A stretch of DNA of 64,000 nucleotides from Solitalea koreensis (lineage in GTDB: Bacteria; Bacteroidota; Bacteroidia; Sphingobacteriales; Sphingobacteriaceae). Below are positions 8,110 to 16,405 of the stretch, one piece after another. The notes under the pieces are model-generated. The model saw nothing but the letters and a program-made list of their open reading frames with translations. It did not search any database and was not told where the DNA came from. The DNA lies in assembly GCF_900182575.1 (NCBI RefSeq), contig NZ_FXSZ01000008.1, positions 68,347-132,346 of the forward strand. Reading direction: 5' to 3'. Position 1 is the stretch's first letter, and the number at the start of each line of letters is the position of its first letter. A program made the translations under genes and the position numbers.

Positions 8110-9012
8110 TTGACCTCAAAAACACTTATTGTAATAGTTGGGCCCACTGCTTCAGGCAAAACCCGAATGGCTATAGAATTGGCGAAACACTATAAAACTG
8201 AGATTATTTCTGCTGATTCACGTCAATTCTTTAAAGAAATTAGTATTGGAACAGCCAAACCCAGCCTTGAAGAGCAATCGCAGGCTCCTCACCATTTTAT
8301 TAATTCTCACTCCATTTTCGATGATATCAATGCAGGTTCTTTTGAAAGAGAAGCATTAATAGTGATCGACAAGCTTTTTAAAACACACGATCAATTAATT
8401 CTGGTTGGGGGCTCGGGCTTATATATCAATGCGGTTTGTGAGGGTTTTGACAATTTACCTAAAGGTGATGAAACGATCCGTACTCAGTTGAATAAAGAGT
8501 TCGAAGAAAACGGAATTGAACCGCTTCAGCTACGATTAAAAGAACTGGATCCGGAATACTATACCTCTATTGATTTGAGCAACTCACAACGCGTAATAAG
8601 GGCATTAGAGGTGTGTTTGATTTCAGGCCAACCATTTTCTTCCTTCAAATCAAATATTAAAAAAGAGCGTCCGTTTAACATCATCAAAATAGGAATCAAT
8701 TTAGATCGGGAAGAATTATATAACCGCATCAATCACCGGGTTGATTTAATGATGGAAGCTGGATTATTAGAGGAAGTTAAAAAGGTGATTGTTCATAAAG
8801 ACACTTATGCGCTTCAAACAGTGGGTTATACTGAATTATTTGATTATCTCGAAGGAAAACAAAGCTTAGAACGTGCAATTGAACTCATTAAACAAAATAC
8901 ACGCCGATTTGCAAAACGGCAGCTGACATGGTTCAATCGCGATAAAAACACGGTTTGGTTCAAGCCCGATGAAGAAGAAAACATAATGGCTTACCTAGAT
9001 TCCTTAATGTAA
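8110..9012 (+). CDS. miaA: tRNA dimethylallyltransferase
   Basis: 300 residues. The P-loop GPTASGKT is at residues 11-18, SADSRQFF follows around residue 40, then GTAKPS, LVGGSGLYI and the C-terminal QNTRRFAKRQLTWF. The enzyme transfers a dimethylallyl group to A37 of UNN-decoding tRNAs (i6A37). The start must be TTG at 8110: the in-frame TAA at 8101-8103 bars anything upstream, and the next ATG lies beyond the P-loop. No strong Shine-Dalgarno is seen, which is usual in this phylum. It converges with the cardiolipin synthase gene. Confidence 0.95.
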   Translation: MTSKTLIVIVGPTASGKTRMAIELAKHYKTEIISADSRQFFKEISIGTAKPSLEEQSQAPHHFINSHSIFDDINAGSFEREALIVIDKLFKTHDQLILVGGSGLYINAVCEGFDNLPKGDETIRTQLNKEFEENGIEPLQLRLKELDPEYYTSIDLSNSQRVIRALEVCLISGQPFSSFKSNIKKERPFNIIKIGINLDREELYNRINHRVDLMMEAGLLEEVKKVIVHKDTYALQTVGYTELFDYLEGKQSLERAIELIKQNTRRFAKRQLTWFNRDKNTVWFKPDEEENIMAYLDSLM

Positions 9013-9020
9013 GCTCTTTT

Positions 9021-9047
9021 AATCTTGATTCTTGTGTCTTAAATCTC
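9021..9047. repeat. Short CTTGATTCTTG-type intergenic repeat, family B copy 1
   Basis: The spacer between miaA and cls has AATCTTGATTCTTGTGTCTT, like the spacers at 50065-50103, 55794-55822 and 59031-59064. This copy is short and lacks the inverted arm seen at 58985-59064. Confidence 0.4.
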
Positions 9048-10530
9048 AAAGCAGTGGGGCAAGCAAACGCGCAATAGACTCTCCCAACTTCTTCCATCTG
9101 CTTCGTTGTCGCCATGTGGCCAAATCCAATTCTTTACTATTTAAAAGATCATTTTTAAAGGAATTAGTTAACTTGAGATTTAAATCGGTACCATACACTA
9201 CAGCATTAACTTCAAAATTACAATCGAAACTTCTAACATCCATATTGGCCGTCCCGATTATTGATAAGTTATCATCAATCACAACGGTTTTTGCATGTAC
9301 AAAACCTTTTTGATAGGTAAATATTCTCACCCCTACCTCCATTAATTCTTCATAAAAAGAACGCGCTGCAGCATTAACTAATAACGTATCGGTTATGCCA
9401 GGAATCAATAATTGTATATCCAACCCACAAATGGCGGCTCTCTTCAAACAATCTATTAAAGCATCATTTGGAATAAAATACGGAGTTGTTATATAGATGG
9501 AACGGATTGCGGAATTTATAGCTGCGACAAAGGACATCATTATGGTAGAGTGCTTAGAATCAGGCCCGCTGCTGGCAATTTGAACCAATTCATTCCCATG
9601 GCCTGTTTGTTGCGGAAAAAGATGATTGGTTAATTGTAAGTCTTCTTCAGAACAAAAATTCCAATTGGAAATAAATAAATATTGCAACCCTTGTACCGCC
9701 GAACCTTCAATACGTATATGCGAATCTCTCCAATAAAGTCCTTTTTTACCTTTTCTGTGCTTTCTTCTTAAATTGATGTATCGATCTGAAACATTGATCC
9801 CTCCTATAAAACCAACCTTGCCATCGACCACTATTATTTTCCGATGATCTCTATAGTTAATTCTATTGGCTAATAACGGAAAATAAATACGATAAAAAGG
9901 AAATACACGAATGCCGGCTGCTTTCAATTCATTAATAAAATTTGAATGCAGATGTCTGCTTCCATAATCATCATAAATAAATCGTACTGTTACCCCTGCT
10001 TTTGATTTGCGTATTAAAAGCTCTTTTATTTCATGCCCGATTTTATCATTTTCGAAGATGAAATATTCAAGATGGATGAATTTTTCTGCAGCTTCCATCG
10101 CTGCAAAAACAGCCGGAAATTTTTCTTCTCCATTGATTAATAAATCTATTTGATTATCGGATGTAAGTTTTGCCAATGAATCATTGAGTAATAATCTGAC
10201 AATACTTTCTCTCCCCTTCATCCATTCACTATGCTCAGCCATCACTTGTTCTGACTCCTTGACAATTTGTTTGCGTACATATCCAAAAAGCTCTGTATCG
10301 GCCTTCAACTTTCTCTTATATAACCTTTTTTTTCTGTAGTTAAGACCAAAAAAAATGTAAACAATTATGCCCACAAAAGGAATAAATAGTAATAACAACA
10401 AATAAGCAACTGTTTTAGCAGGGTTTCGATTCTCCAATAGTATTCTAGCCGCCACAACCACAGCAAACATGTAAATTATTAGCAAATAGGTATTTAATAC
10501 TACCTCTGAAATATTGATTTCCAATAACAT
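9046..10530 (-). CDS. cls: Cardiolipin synthase (phospholipase D family)
   Basis: 494 residues. Two N-terminal membrane helices (LNTYLLIIYMFAVVVAARIL and AYLLLLLFIPFVGIIVYIFF) are followed by RKKRLYKRK. Two HKD motifs follow: YRDHRKIIVVDGKVGFIGGI near residue 230 and FVHAKTVVIDDNLSIIGTAN near residue 410. The enzyme condenses two phosphatidylglycerols to cardiolipin and glycerol at the inner membrane. Length and domain order match ClsA-type enzymes. It is a single minus-strand gene converging on miaA. Confidence 0.95.
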   Translation of the reverse strand: MLLEINISEVVLNTYLLIIYMFAVVVAARILLENRNPAKTVAYLLLLLFIPFVGIIVYIFFGLNYRKKRLYKRKLKADTELFGYVRKQIVKESEQVMAEHSEWMKGRESIVRLLLNDSLAKLTSDNQIDLLINGEEKFPAVFAAMEAAEKFIHLEYFIFENDKIGHEIKELLIRKSKAGVTVRFIYDDYGSRHLHSNFINELKAAGIRVFPFYRIYFPLLANRINYRDHRKIIVVDGKVGFIGGINVSDRYINLRRKHRKGKKGLYWRDSHIRIEGSAVQGLQYLFISNWNFCSEEDLQLTNHLFPQQTGHGNELVQIASSGPDSKHSTIMMSFVAAINSAIRSIYITTPYFIPNDALIDCLKRAAICGLDIQLLIPGITDTLLVNAAARSFYEELMEVGVRIFTYQKGFVHAKTVVIDDNLSIIGTANMDVRSFDCNFEVNAVVYGTDLNLKLTNSFKNDLLNSKELDLATWRQRSRWKKLGESIARLLAPLL

Positions 10531-10597
10531 TTTACATAGGGGATTATTGGGGATTATTATAAATCTGCGAATAAAACCATGAACAACAAAATCATCC

Positions 10598-10631
10598 TAA
10601 AACAAAAAGCTGTCCATAAGAGAACAGCTTT
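10598..10631 (-). terminator. Terminator after the DUF3467 gene
   Basis: Arms AAAGCTGT (10606-10613) and ACAGCTTT (10624-10631). On the minus strand the stem is followed by TTTTGTTTT. It lies 27 bases past the DUF3467 stop codon and upstream of cls. Confidence 0.75.
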
Positions 10632-10657
10632 ATAATTTCATGTGTAAAAGTTTTTGA

Positions 10658-10969
10658 TTATGCCTGAGCAGTTGGCCCACCAAAATTCATGGGTAAACCC
10701 TGATTCCCTTCCTGCATTTTAATCTTTCCGTTTACCATTTCATATTTCTGAATGTTATCAGCCATTGCATTGAGTAAACGTTTTGCATGCTCAGGAGTAA
10801 GCACAACACGAGACTTTACTTTTGCTTTCGGAACTCCAGGCATAATACGAATAAAATCGAGTACAAATTCAGTCGCTGAATGAGTTATAATAGCCAAGTT
10901 GGAGTAAATGCCTTCTGCTACTTCTTCAGACAATTCAATATTTAATTGGTTTTCTTGATTCTCTTCCAT
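10658..10969 (-). CDS. DUF3467 domain protein
   Basis: 103 residues, conserved in Bacteroidota. The body matches DUF3467: GIYSNLAIITHSATEFVLDF, then RVVLTPEHAKRLLNAMADNI. The acidic N-terminus and the Gly/Pro/Ala-rich tail are typical. No catalytic residues are evident and no function is established; the compact fold suggests a small binding or chaperone-like protein. A -7 box (TATATTTG) at 10987-10994 lies just upstream and the terminator at 10598-10631 follows, so it is probably a single-gene unit. Confidence 0.85.
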   Translation of the reverse strand: MEENQENQLNIELSEEVAEGIYSNLAIITHSATEFVLDFIRIMPGVPKAKVKSRVVLTPEHAKRLLNAMADNIQKYEMVNGKIKMQEGNQGLPMNFGGPTAQA

Positions 10970-10986
10970 GATTCATTTCTTTTGAT

Positions 10987-10994
10987 CAAATATA
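10987..10994 (-). promoter_or_regulatory. -7 box of the DUF3467 gene promoter
   Basis: TATATTTG on the minus strand, an exact TAnnTTTG match 18 bases before the start codon. No clear -33 TTTG was found at the expected distance. Confidence 0.4.
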
Positions 10995-11014
10995 GAATAA
11001 TTGCAAAAAAGATA

Positions 11015-11959
11015 CTATTTCAAAAACACCTCAGCAGCTCCGTAACCAAACTTTTCTTTACGTGCATCTTTATAGGTTTGGACCTGCGGATGTCCGCTAA
11101 CTGTTTTATGTATTTCATGACGTAAAGTACCGTTACCAACCCCATGAATAAATACAATAGATTGCAATTTATGGACGATTGCAGCATCAAGTGTTTTTCG
11201 AAAATGAGCCATTTGAATTTTCAGAATATCGCCATTGCTGATAAACTGATAATCATCTCTTAATTTTTCGATGTGTAAATCGACCTCCTTGGAAGGTTTT
11301 TCGATATTTTGTTTTTCTACGGCCGGCTTATAAAAGCTCTCCTTTAGCTTTTCGGTATCAATGGCCAGCTCAGGTTCATCTAATTGCAAAACCCAACCTT
11401 GCTGATTTAACTTGGCCACTTGTTTCTTGGCGGAAGCAAAATCTTTGGCTTTAAACTTAAAATCAGCTACTAAAGGTTCAAGCGGTTTAAGGTTTTGAGA
11501 CGAATGAAACAATAAACGAACCGTCATTTTAGGCCAAATATCTAATTCAGACAAAGATAAGGAATGCAGCTTTACCGATGCTTTTGGAGCAATGATCCCT
11601 GCATACTCCCCTTTATATTTAAATTGCCTTTCAGTGGTCAAGGTAGCCAACAATTGGAAATCGGTATCATTCACCAAATGTAAATGTACTACCGATTTTA
11701 CCTTCGGATCTTCAACCACAGCTAAAAACACACCCTTCGTTTGTGCCTGTTCAATGATTTTAGACGATCCTTCTAAATTAGAATCCTCTCTGCGATCAGC
11801 ATCTTCGCCTTGCACCAATGTGATCTTCGATGCTAAAACAGGTATTTCAAAATCATCATCCCCTGTTACGCCTACAGTATGACTGTCGATAATTTTGGTA
11901 ACATAGCCTTCTAATCGTTCGTCAATAAAACGTACAAAATCACCTAATTTAAATTTCAT
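11015..11959 (-). CDS. DUF2027 and Smr domain protein
   Basis: 314 residues. The N-terminal ~70 residues (FKLGDFVRFIDERLEGYVTK) are an SH3-like start seen in MutS2-related proteins. The middle matches the Bacteroidota DUF2027 region. The C-terminal ~85 residues are an Smr domain, with VDLHIEKL (the LDLH-type motif) and IVFIHGVGNGTLRHEIHKTV (the HGxG motif). Smr domains are nicking endonucleases or RNA-cleaving modules in MutS2 and ribosome-rescue proteins; the role of this combination is unknown. It follows the rpoC terminator and is followed closely by the DUF3467 gene. Confidence 0.85.
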   Translation of the reverse strand: MKFKLGDFVRFIDERLEGYVTKIIDSHTVGVTGDDDFEIPVLASKITLVQGEDADRREDSNLEGSSKIIEQAQTKGVFLAVVEDPKVKSVVHLHLVNDTDFQLLATLTTERQFKYKGEYAGIIAPKASVKLHSLSLSELDIWPKMTVRLLFHSSQNLKPLEPLVADFKFKAKDFASAKKQVAKLNQQGWVLQLDEPELAIDTEKLKESFYKPAVEKQNIEKPSKEVDLHIEKLRDDYQFISNGDILKIQMAHFRKTLDAAIVHKLQSIVFIHGVGNGTLRHEIHKTVSGHPQVQTYKDARKEKFGYGAAEVFLK

Positions 11960-12000
11960 TTTATAAGGTTTTAAAACCGTCCGAATTGATATGATTAAAT

Positions 12001-12033
12001 AGAACAGGCTACCCTTTTGGAGTAGCCTGTTCT
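12001..12033 (-). terminator. Terminator of the rpoBC operon
   Basis: Perfect 12-base stem AGAACAGGCTAC / GTAGCCTGTTCT with a 9-base loop, 21 bases after the rpoC stop. The T-run is stronger on the plus strand, but position and stem strength make it the natural end of the rpo transcript. Confidence 0.75.
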
Positions 12034-12053
12034 GTTATTTTTAAGCAAAAAGC

Positions 12054-15000
12054 TTATTCATCGTCTTTAGAAGCTAACAATTTGTCGTATTCTTCTTGAG
12101 AACCTACGATCATGCGATCGTACATACGCATACCTGTTCCTGAAGGAATCAAGTGACCTACGATAACGTTCTCTTTCAAACCTAACAAACCGTCAGACTT
12201 ACCAGCGATAGCTGCTTCGTTCAGTACTTTTGTAGTTTCTTGGAACGATGCCGCTGAGATAAAGCTCTTCGTACCTAATGAAGCACGGGTAATACCTTGC
12301 AACAATGGTCCTGAAGTAGCTGCGATTGCATCGCGCGCCTCAACTTGCTTCATATCCTTACGTTTCAGCACTGAGTTTTCATCACGTAGTTTACGTACGG
12401 TGATAATTTGACCTGCTTTAAGATTAGGAGAATCTCCCGGATCAACTACAACTTTTTTATCAAAGATATAGTCGTTCTCATGCATAAAGTCAAGTTTATC
12501 AACTGCTTCTTTTTCTAGGAAACGAGTATCACCAGCATCGTCAATGATCACTTTCTGCATCATCTGGTGAACAATCACCTCGAAGTGCTTATCGTTGATC
12601 TTCACACCTTGCAAACGGTAAACCTCTTGTACACCATTTACCAGGTATTCTTGCACCGAACCCGGACCTTTGATCGCCAAAATATCGGTAGGACTGATAG
12701 AACCATCTGATAACGGCATACCTGCTTTGATAAAGTCATTATCCTGAACAAGGATGTGTTTCGACAAGGAAACAAGATACTTTTTAACTTCACCATCTTT
12801 TGATTCGATAGTGATTTCGCGGTTACCACGTTTCACACCACCTAAAGTAACAACACCGTCAATTTCCGTAACGATTGCAGGGTTAGATGGGTTACGAGCT
12901 TCGAACAACTCGGTTACACGCGGAAGACCACCGGTAATATCTCGGGTTTTACCCGCCGAACGAGGAATCTTAACAAGTACCTGACCTGATGAAACGCTTT
13001 CGTTTTCATCAACCGCGATGTGAGCACCTACAGGAATACTGTATGATTTCTCGCCATCTTTACCAACAATTCGAATAATCGGGTTCTTGGTTTTATCACG
13101 GCTGTCAATGATTACTTTTTCTTTGTGACCAGTTTGCTCATCTGATTCTTCACGGAAGGTAATACCTTCAGTTATAGCTTCAAATTCAACTTTACCAGTA
13201 TATTCAGAAACGATTACAGCATTGTATGGATCCCAGCTACAGATAGGTGCACCTTTTTCAACCTTTTGACCATCTTGAACAAACAAGTGAGCTCCATAAG
13301 GAATGTTATTGGTCATAATCACCTTACCGGTAGTTTCTTCAATTAATCGAACCTCACCGGCACGACCTAAGATAACTTGAATATCATCAGCACCTTTAGA
13401 TTTCAAGGTAACGGTACGAATGTTTTCGAATTCCAGTTTACCAGGGAACTTAGCAATAATTTGTGACTCAGCAGCAATATTCGATGCCGTACCACCGACG
13501 TGGAACGTACGAAGTGTAAGCTGTGTACCAGGCTCACCGATTGACTGTGCAGCAATTACACCGACTGCTTCACCAATTTGAACCAATTTACCAGTCGCAA
13601 GGTTACGACCGTAACATTTAGCACAAGTACCGCGTTTAGATTCACAAGTTAAAACTGAACGTATTTCAACAGCATCAACTGCTGAATCTTCAATTTTCTT
13701 AGCAATCTCTTCGGAAATATCCTCCCCTGCTGACACGAGCAATTCATTTGTTAATGGATCAACTACATCATTCAGAGATACACGACCAAGAATACGCTCG
13801 TACAATGGCTCAACGATTTCTTCGTTATCTTTCAATGCTGAAGTCAATACCCCACGTAAGGTACCGCAATCGAGCTCAGAAACAACCATATCTTGCGCTA
13901 CGTCATGTAAACGACGAGTAAGGTAACCCGCATCGGCAGTTTTCAAAGCCGTATCCGCAAGACCCTTACGCGCACCGTGAGTTGAAATAAAGTACTCGAG
14001 TACCGACAAACCTTCTTTAAAGTTTGAAAGAATCGGGTTTTCAATAATTTCACCACCTGAACCTGATTTCTGAGGCTTAGCCATCAAACCACGCATACCG
14101 CAAAGCTGACGAATCTGCTCTTTAGAACCACGGGCTCCTGAATCAAGCATCATGTACACAGAGTTGAAACCTTGGTTATCGTTAGCCAATTGTTTCATCA
14201 CGTTATCAGTTAAGCGAGAGTTGATACGAGTCCAGATATCGATTACCTGATTGTAACGCTCGTTGTTGGTAATGAAACCCATGTTATAGTTATTCATTAC
14301 TTCATCAACCTCTTCTTGCGCCTGACTTAACAAGGTACTCTTTTCAGCCGGAATAGTAACGTCTTTCAAATTGAACGACAACCCTCCTTTGAACGCCATT
14401 TGGAAACCTAATTCCTTAATATCATCAAGGAATTGTGCTGCACGTGCCATACCAGTTTGCTTAACGATACCGCCAATAATATCACGAAGCGATTTTTTGG
14501 TAAGCAATTCGTTAATATAGCCAGCTTCAGTAGGTACTACCTGATTGAAGAGCACACGACCAACAGTAGTTTCAATTATTTTCTTAACAATGTTACCATT
14601 CTCATCTTTAACATTAGTTTTCACTTTGATAAAGGCGTGAAGTGCAACACGTTTTTCATTGTAAGCAATGATTAACTCTTCAGGAGAATAGAATGTCAAC
14701 CCTTCACCAATTACTGGATGTTCAGGAGTTGATTTTCTTCCTTTGGTTATGTAGTACAGACCCAATACCATGTCCTGAGATGGTACCGTGATTGGAGTAC
14801 CGTTAGCAGGGTTCAAGATATTGTGAGCAGCCAACATCAAGATTTGAGCTTCCAAAACTGCCGCATGACCTAGTGGTACGTGTACCGCCATCTGGTCACC
14901 GTCAAAGTCGGCGTTGAACGCTGTACACACTAATGGGTGCAACTGGATCGCTTTACCTTCAATAAGTTTTGGCTGGAAAGCCTGAATACCCAAACGGTGA

Positions 15001-16328
15001 AGTGTAGGAGCACGGTTTAACATAACCGGATGCCCTTTTAACACGTTTTCAAGGATATCCCAAACTAAAGGATCTTTTCTGTCAACAATTTTTTTAGCTG
15101 ATTTTACTGTTTTAACCACACCACGCTCAATCATCTTGCGTATGATAAATGGTTTAAACAACTCTGCCGCCATATCTTTTGGCAAGCCGCACTCGTGTAG
15201 TTTCAACGTAGGACCTACAACAATTACAGAACGAGCAGAATAGTCAACACGTTTACCTAACAAGTTCTGACGGAAACGGCCTTGTTTACCTTTCAAAATA
15301 TCTGAAAGCGATTTCAATGCACGGTTACCTTCAGTTTTAACGGCATTAACTTTACGTGAGTTATCAAATAAAGAGTCAACCGCCTCTTGAAGCATACGTT
15401 TTTCGTTACGTAAAATCACTTCAGGAGCCTTGATCTCGATCAAACGTTTCAAACGATTGTTACGAATGATTACACGACGGTATAGGTCGTTCAAATCAGA
15501 AGTAGCAAAACGACCACCATCCAAAGGAACCAATGGGCGTAATTCAGGAGGAATTACAGGAACGATCTTAACAATCATCCATTCAGGACGATTTTCGATA
15601 CGATCGTTAGCTCCACGGAAGGCCTCAACAACTTGCAAACGCTTTAGCGCTTCGTTCTTACGCTGTTGAGACGTCTCATTAGCAGCTTGGTGACGTAAGT
15701 CGTATGATTGCTGATCCAATTTCAATCTACCAAGAAGATCTTGTAGTGCTTCTGCACCCATCTTAGCGATAAATTTATTAGGATCCTTATCATCTAAATA
15801 TTGGTTTTCTTTTGGTAAGGTATCCAAGATATCCAAGTATTCTTCTTCAGTTAAGAAGTCTAAATACTGAATACCGTCATTTCCTTTAATACCGGCTTGA
15901 ATAACCACATAACGTTCGTAGTAAATGATCAAGTCCAATTTCTTAGTAGGAAGACCTAATAAGTAACCAATCTTGTTCGGCAACGAACGGAAATACCAAA
16001 TATGAGCAACTGGAACAACCAGGTTGATGTGCCCCATACGTTCACGACGAACCTTTTTCTCAGTTACTTCCACACCACAACGGTCACACACAATGCCCTT
16101 GTAACGGATACGCTTATATTTTCCGCAGGCACATTCGTAATCCTTTACAGGACCGAAAATGCGTTCGCAGAACAAACCATCACGCTCAGGCTTGTAAGTA
16201 CGGTAGTTGATCGTCTCAGGCTTCAAAACCTCGCCACTTGAGCGCTCCAGGATTGACTCCGGAGAAGCAAGGCTGATAGTAATTTTGGTGAAATTACTTT
16301 TGATCTTATTATCCTTTTTGTATGACAT
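12054..16328 (-). CDS. rpoC: DNA-directed RNA polymerase subunit beta'
   Basis: 1424 residues, full length for the phylum. The N-terminal zinc site has Cys66, Cys68, Cys81 and Cys84 (CACGKYKRIRYKGIVCDRC). The catalytic loop is NADFDGDQMAVH, which holds the active-site Mg2+. The second zinc site is CESKRGTCAKCYGRN; trigger-loop and bridge-helix regions (GEPGTQLTLRTFHVGGTAS) are intact. It follows rpoB by 77 bases, a spacer holding a strong hairpin (16357-16392). As last gene of the block it ends at 12001-12033. Confidence 0.99.
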   Translation of the reverse strand: MSYKKDNKIKSNFTKITISLASPESILERSSGEVLKPETINYRTYKPERDGLFCERIFGPVKDYECACGKYKRIRYKGIVCDRCGVEVTEKKVRRERMGHINLVVPVAHIWYFRSLPNKIGYLLGLPTKKLDLIIYYERYVVIQAGIKGNDGIQYLDFLTEEEYLDILDTLPKENQYLDDKDPNKFIAKMGAEALQDLLGRLKLDQQSYDLRHQAANETSQQRKNEALKRLQVVEAFRGANDRIENRPEWMIVKIVPVIPPELRPLVPLDGGRFATSDLNDLYRRVIIRNNRLKRLIEIKAPEVILRNEKRMLQEAVDSLFDNSRKVNAVKTEGNRALKSLSDILKGKQGRFRQNLLGKRVDYSARSVIVVGPTLKLHECGLPKDMAAELFKPFIIRKMIERGVVKTVKSAKKIVDRKDPLVWDILENVLKGHPVMLNRAPTLHRLGIQAFQPKLIEGKAIQLHPLVCTAFNADFDGDQMAVHVPLGHAAVLEAQILMLAAHNILNPANGTPITVPSQDMVLGLYYITKGRKSTPEHPVIGEGLTFYSPEELIIAYNEKRVALHAFIKVKTNVKDENGNIVKKIIETTVGRVLFNQVVPTEAGYINELLTKKSLRDIIGGIVKQTGMARAAQFLDDIKELGFQMAFKGGLSFNLKDVTIPAEKSTLLSQAQEEVDEVMNNYNMGFITNNERYNQVIDIWTRINSRLTDNVMKQLANDNQGFNSVYMMLDSGARGSKEQIRQLCGMRGLMAKPQKSGSGGEIIENPILSNFKEGLSVLEYFISTHGARKGLADTALKTADAGYLTRRLHDVAQDMVVSELDCGTLRGVLTSALKDNEEIVEPLYERILGRVSLNDVVDPLTNELLVSAGEDISEEIAKKIEDSAVDAVEIRSVLTCESKRGTCAKCYGRNLATGKLVQIGEAVGVIAAQSIGEPGTQLTLRTFHVGGTASNIAAESQIIAKFPGKLEFENIRTVTLKSKGADDIQVILGRAGEVRLIEETTGKVIMTNNIPYGAHLFVQDGQKVEKGAPICSWDPYNAVIVSEYTGKVEFEAITEGITFREESDEQTGHKEKVIIDSRDKTKNPIIRIVGKDGEKSYSIPVGAHIAVDENESVSSGQVLVKIPRSAGKTRDITGGLPRVTELFEARNPSNPAIVTEIDGVVTLGGVKRGNREITIESKDGEVKKYLVSLSKHILVQDNDFIKAGMPLSDGSISPTDILAIKGPGSVQEYLVNGVQEVYRLQGVKINDKHFEVIVHQMMQKVIIDDAGDTRFLEKEAVDKLDFMHENDYIFDKKVVVDPGDSPNLKAGQIITVRKLRDENSVLKRKDMKQVEARDAIAATSGPLLQGITRASLGTKSFISAASFQETTKVLNEAAIAGKSDGLLGLKENVIVGHLIPSGTGMRMYDRMIVGSQEEYDKLLASKDDE

Positions 16329-16356
16329 AATCTGTTGTTGAATGAGCGAATTATTA

Positions 16357-16392
16357 AATGATAGAATAGTGATGATTCACTATCCTATCATT
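16357..16392 (-). promoter_or_regulatory. Hairpin in the rpoB-rpoC spacer
   Basis: Arms AATGATAG-A-ATAGTGA (16357-16372) and TCACTAT-C-CTATCATT (16377-16392), 15 of 16 pairs, loop TGAT. No T-run follows, so it is more likely an mRNA processing or stability element than a terminator. Confidence 0.5.
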
Positions 16393-16405
16393 CTTCATTC
16401 TATAA

